Made by a program: the position numbers and the translations under genes
From: Nitrospina sp.
GTDB taxonomy: Bacteria > Nitrospinota > Nitrospinia > Nitrospinales > VA-1
Reading direction: 5' to 3'
Assembly (NCBI GenBank): GCA_018673915.1
Contig: JABHBK010000005.1
Location: 1-63,494, forward strand
Length of the DNA stretch: 63,494 nucleotides
The notes under the pieces: model-generated
Databases searched by the model: none
The model's input: the letters and a program-made list of their open reading frames with translations, nothing else
Told to the model about the DNA's origin: nothing
Shown here: positions 62,791-63,494 of the stretch, piece by piece
Numbering within the stretch: position 1 is the first letter of the stretch
How the letters are laid out: every line of letters begins with the position of its first letter

Positions 62791-63426
62791 TTAGCGAATG
62801 TGTTTGAACGGAAGAATAAGAAGAACCCCGGCAACGAATCCCCCGATGTGAGCGAACCATGCTGTTCCCCCCGCGCCTGTTAATGCGCTGTTCCAAATTT
62901 GCAGACCAATCCAAATGAGCAGTAAAATGATGGCCGGAATTCGGGTTATGGTCCAGAAAATCCCCAAGAAGATAAAAGTTTTAATTCGGGCAAAAGGAAA
63001 CAGAATCAGGTAAGCCCCGAGTATTCCTGATATGGCGCCGCTGGCTCCGACCATGGGAATTTGTGAGTCCATATCGGTGGCGATATGGCCCAGAGCCGCG
63101 ATGGTTCCGCAGACAAAGTAGAAGAGGATAAAGCGAAACCTGCCCAGAACATCTTCAATATTGTTTCCGAATATCCAGAGGTAAAGCATGTTCCCTCCCA
63201 GATGCCCGATTCCTGCATGCATGAACATGGAAGTATAAATGGTTGAATAGGCATTGATAGGGTTGTGGACAAGCTCGTAGGGAATGAGAGCGTAGTTTTC
63301 ATAAAGTACGCTGGGGTGGACAGGAAGATTAACCCCATAAATAAACACGCCGATGTTCAGGGCCAAAAAAATAAGTGTTAAGACCGGGAAGTTTTTTGTG
63401 GGATTTTCGTCTTTTAACGGGATCAT
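62791..63426 (-). CDS. Rhomboid-family intramembrane serine protease
   Basis: The 211-residue protein has six helices and the rhomboid signatures: HAGIGHLGGNMLYLWIFGN, the catalytic-Ser motif GASGAISGILGAY, and the catalytic His in WFAHIGGFVAG. It cleaves membrane proteins within the bilayer. It starts near the end of the window and converges with the zinc-ribbon gene, ending 3 bases from its stop. Confidence 0.9.
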   Translation of the reverse strand: MIPLKDENPTKNFPVLTLIFLALNIGVFIYGVNLPVHPSVLYENYALIPYELVHNPINAYSTIYTSMFMHAGIGHLGGNMLYLWIFGNNIEDVLGRFRFILFYFVCGTIAALGHIATDMDSQIPMVGASGAISGILGAYLILFPFARIKTFIFLGIFWTITRIPAIILLLIWIGLQIWNSALTGAGGTAWFAHIGGFVAGVLLILPFKHIR

Positions 63427-63494
63427 CGGTGGGGGCTTTAGCGGGCAATATGATAGTATTGAACCAAGACAATAGATAATAACAGGTTTATCAT

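Noticed and set aside
1-63494. CRISPR arrays, tRNA and rRNA genes
   Set aside because: I saw no direct-repeat array with regular spacers and no cloverleaf or rRNA-like sequence in either strand. A covariance search would be more sensitive.

Overview
The window reads as a chromosomal segment of a Gram-negative, flagellated, respiratory autotroph. The best match is the Nitrospinota (Nitrospina-like marine nitrite oxidisers). This rests on three features: a two-subunit ATP-citrate lyase with an unusually long large subunit (reductive TCA cycle), a cytochrome bd-like plus c-type cytochrome cluster containing an ethylbenzene-dehydrogenase-type haem domain, and further small exported cytochromes. 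There is no rRNA, tRNA or nxr gene here, so the assignment is inference.

Layout. 1-3.1 kb is an AT-rich metal-handling island: a CsoR/RcnR-type regulator fragment with a palindromic operator, a GlpM-like membrane protein, a His-rich exported protein, a DUF6488-type protein, a HupE/UreJ-type transporter and a membrane-anchored protein. It abuts a comM/yifB gene broken just before its Walker A motif. 4-7.8 kb holds two membrane glycosyltransferase-like proteins. 7.9-11 kb holds an ATP-grasp / FMN alpha-hydroxy-acid oxidase fusion joined without a gap to a CitE/HpcH-type aldolase. 11-12.3 kb is nearly gene-free and holds a dispersed hairpin repeat, a small orphan gene and a terminator. 12.3-16.4 kb is aclB-aclA. 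16.6-20 kb holds a PilZ / truncated haemoglobin / PilZ set, a possible Dyp-like protein and two tandem cNMP-binding proteins.

20-26.7 kb is housekeeping and envelope: gcvPB, two family 9 glycosyltransferases around a Trm112-like gene, a PAP2 phosphatase that seems to start at a non-standard codon, a TIGR04282-type transferase and hisD. 26.8-33.3 kb is a four-gene respiratory operon (bd-like subunit, two membrane cytochromes c, and a dihaem cytochrome with a haem b domain) with its own promoter and a strong terminator. 33.5-37.7 kb, on the minus strand, has rpoZ, a threonine aldolase, a TorF porin and an ammonium transporter.

38-51.5 kb is a flagellar export and motor cluster: fliLMN, fliOPQR-flhB, flhA-flhF-flhG, a small membrane gene and fliA. 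Three sites with exact -24 GG / -12 GC spacing lie upstream of fliL, fliO and flhA, which suggests sigma-54 control. A minus-strand gene with two duplicated domains sits between flhB and flhA. 51.5-61 kb, all minus strand, carries a zf-TFIIB protein, an LpxL-type acyltransferase, acpS, tsaC, purE, a 1076-residue coiled-coil protein with a C-terminal sulfatase-modifying (FGE) domain, an MFS transporter, and an exported protein paired with a cytochrome c. The window ends with cinA, a zinc-ribbon membrane peptide and a rhomboid protease.

The best candidates for undescribed biology are the ATP-grasp/FMN-oxidase/aldolase module, the bd-like cytochrome complex, the metal island at comM, the coiled-coil FGE protein and the duplicated-domain protein inside the flagellar cluster. 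All functions are from reading the sequence; no database search was run.
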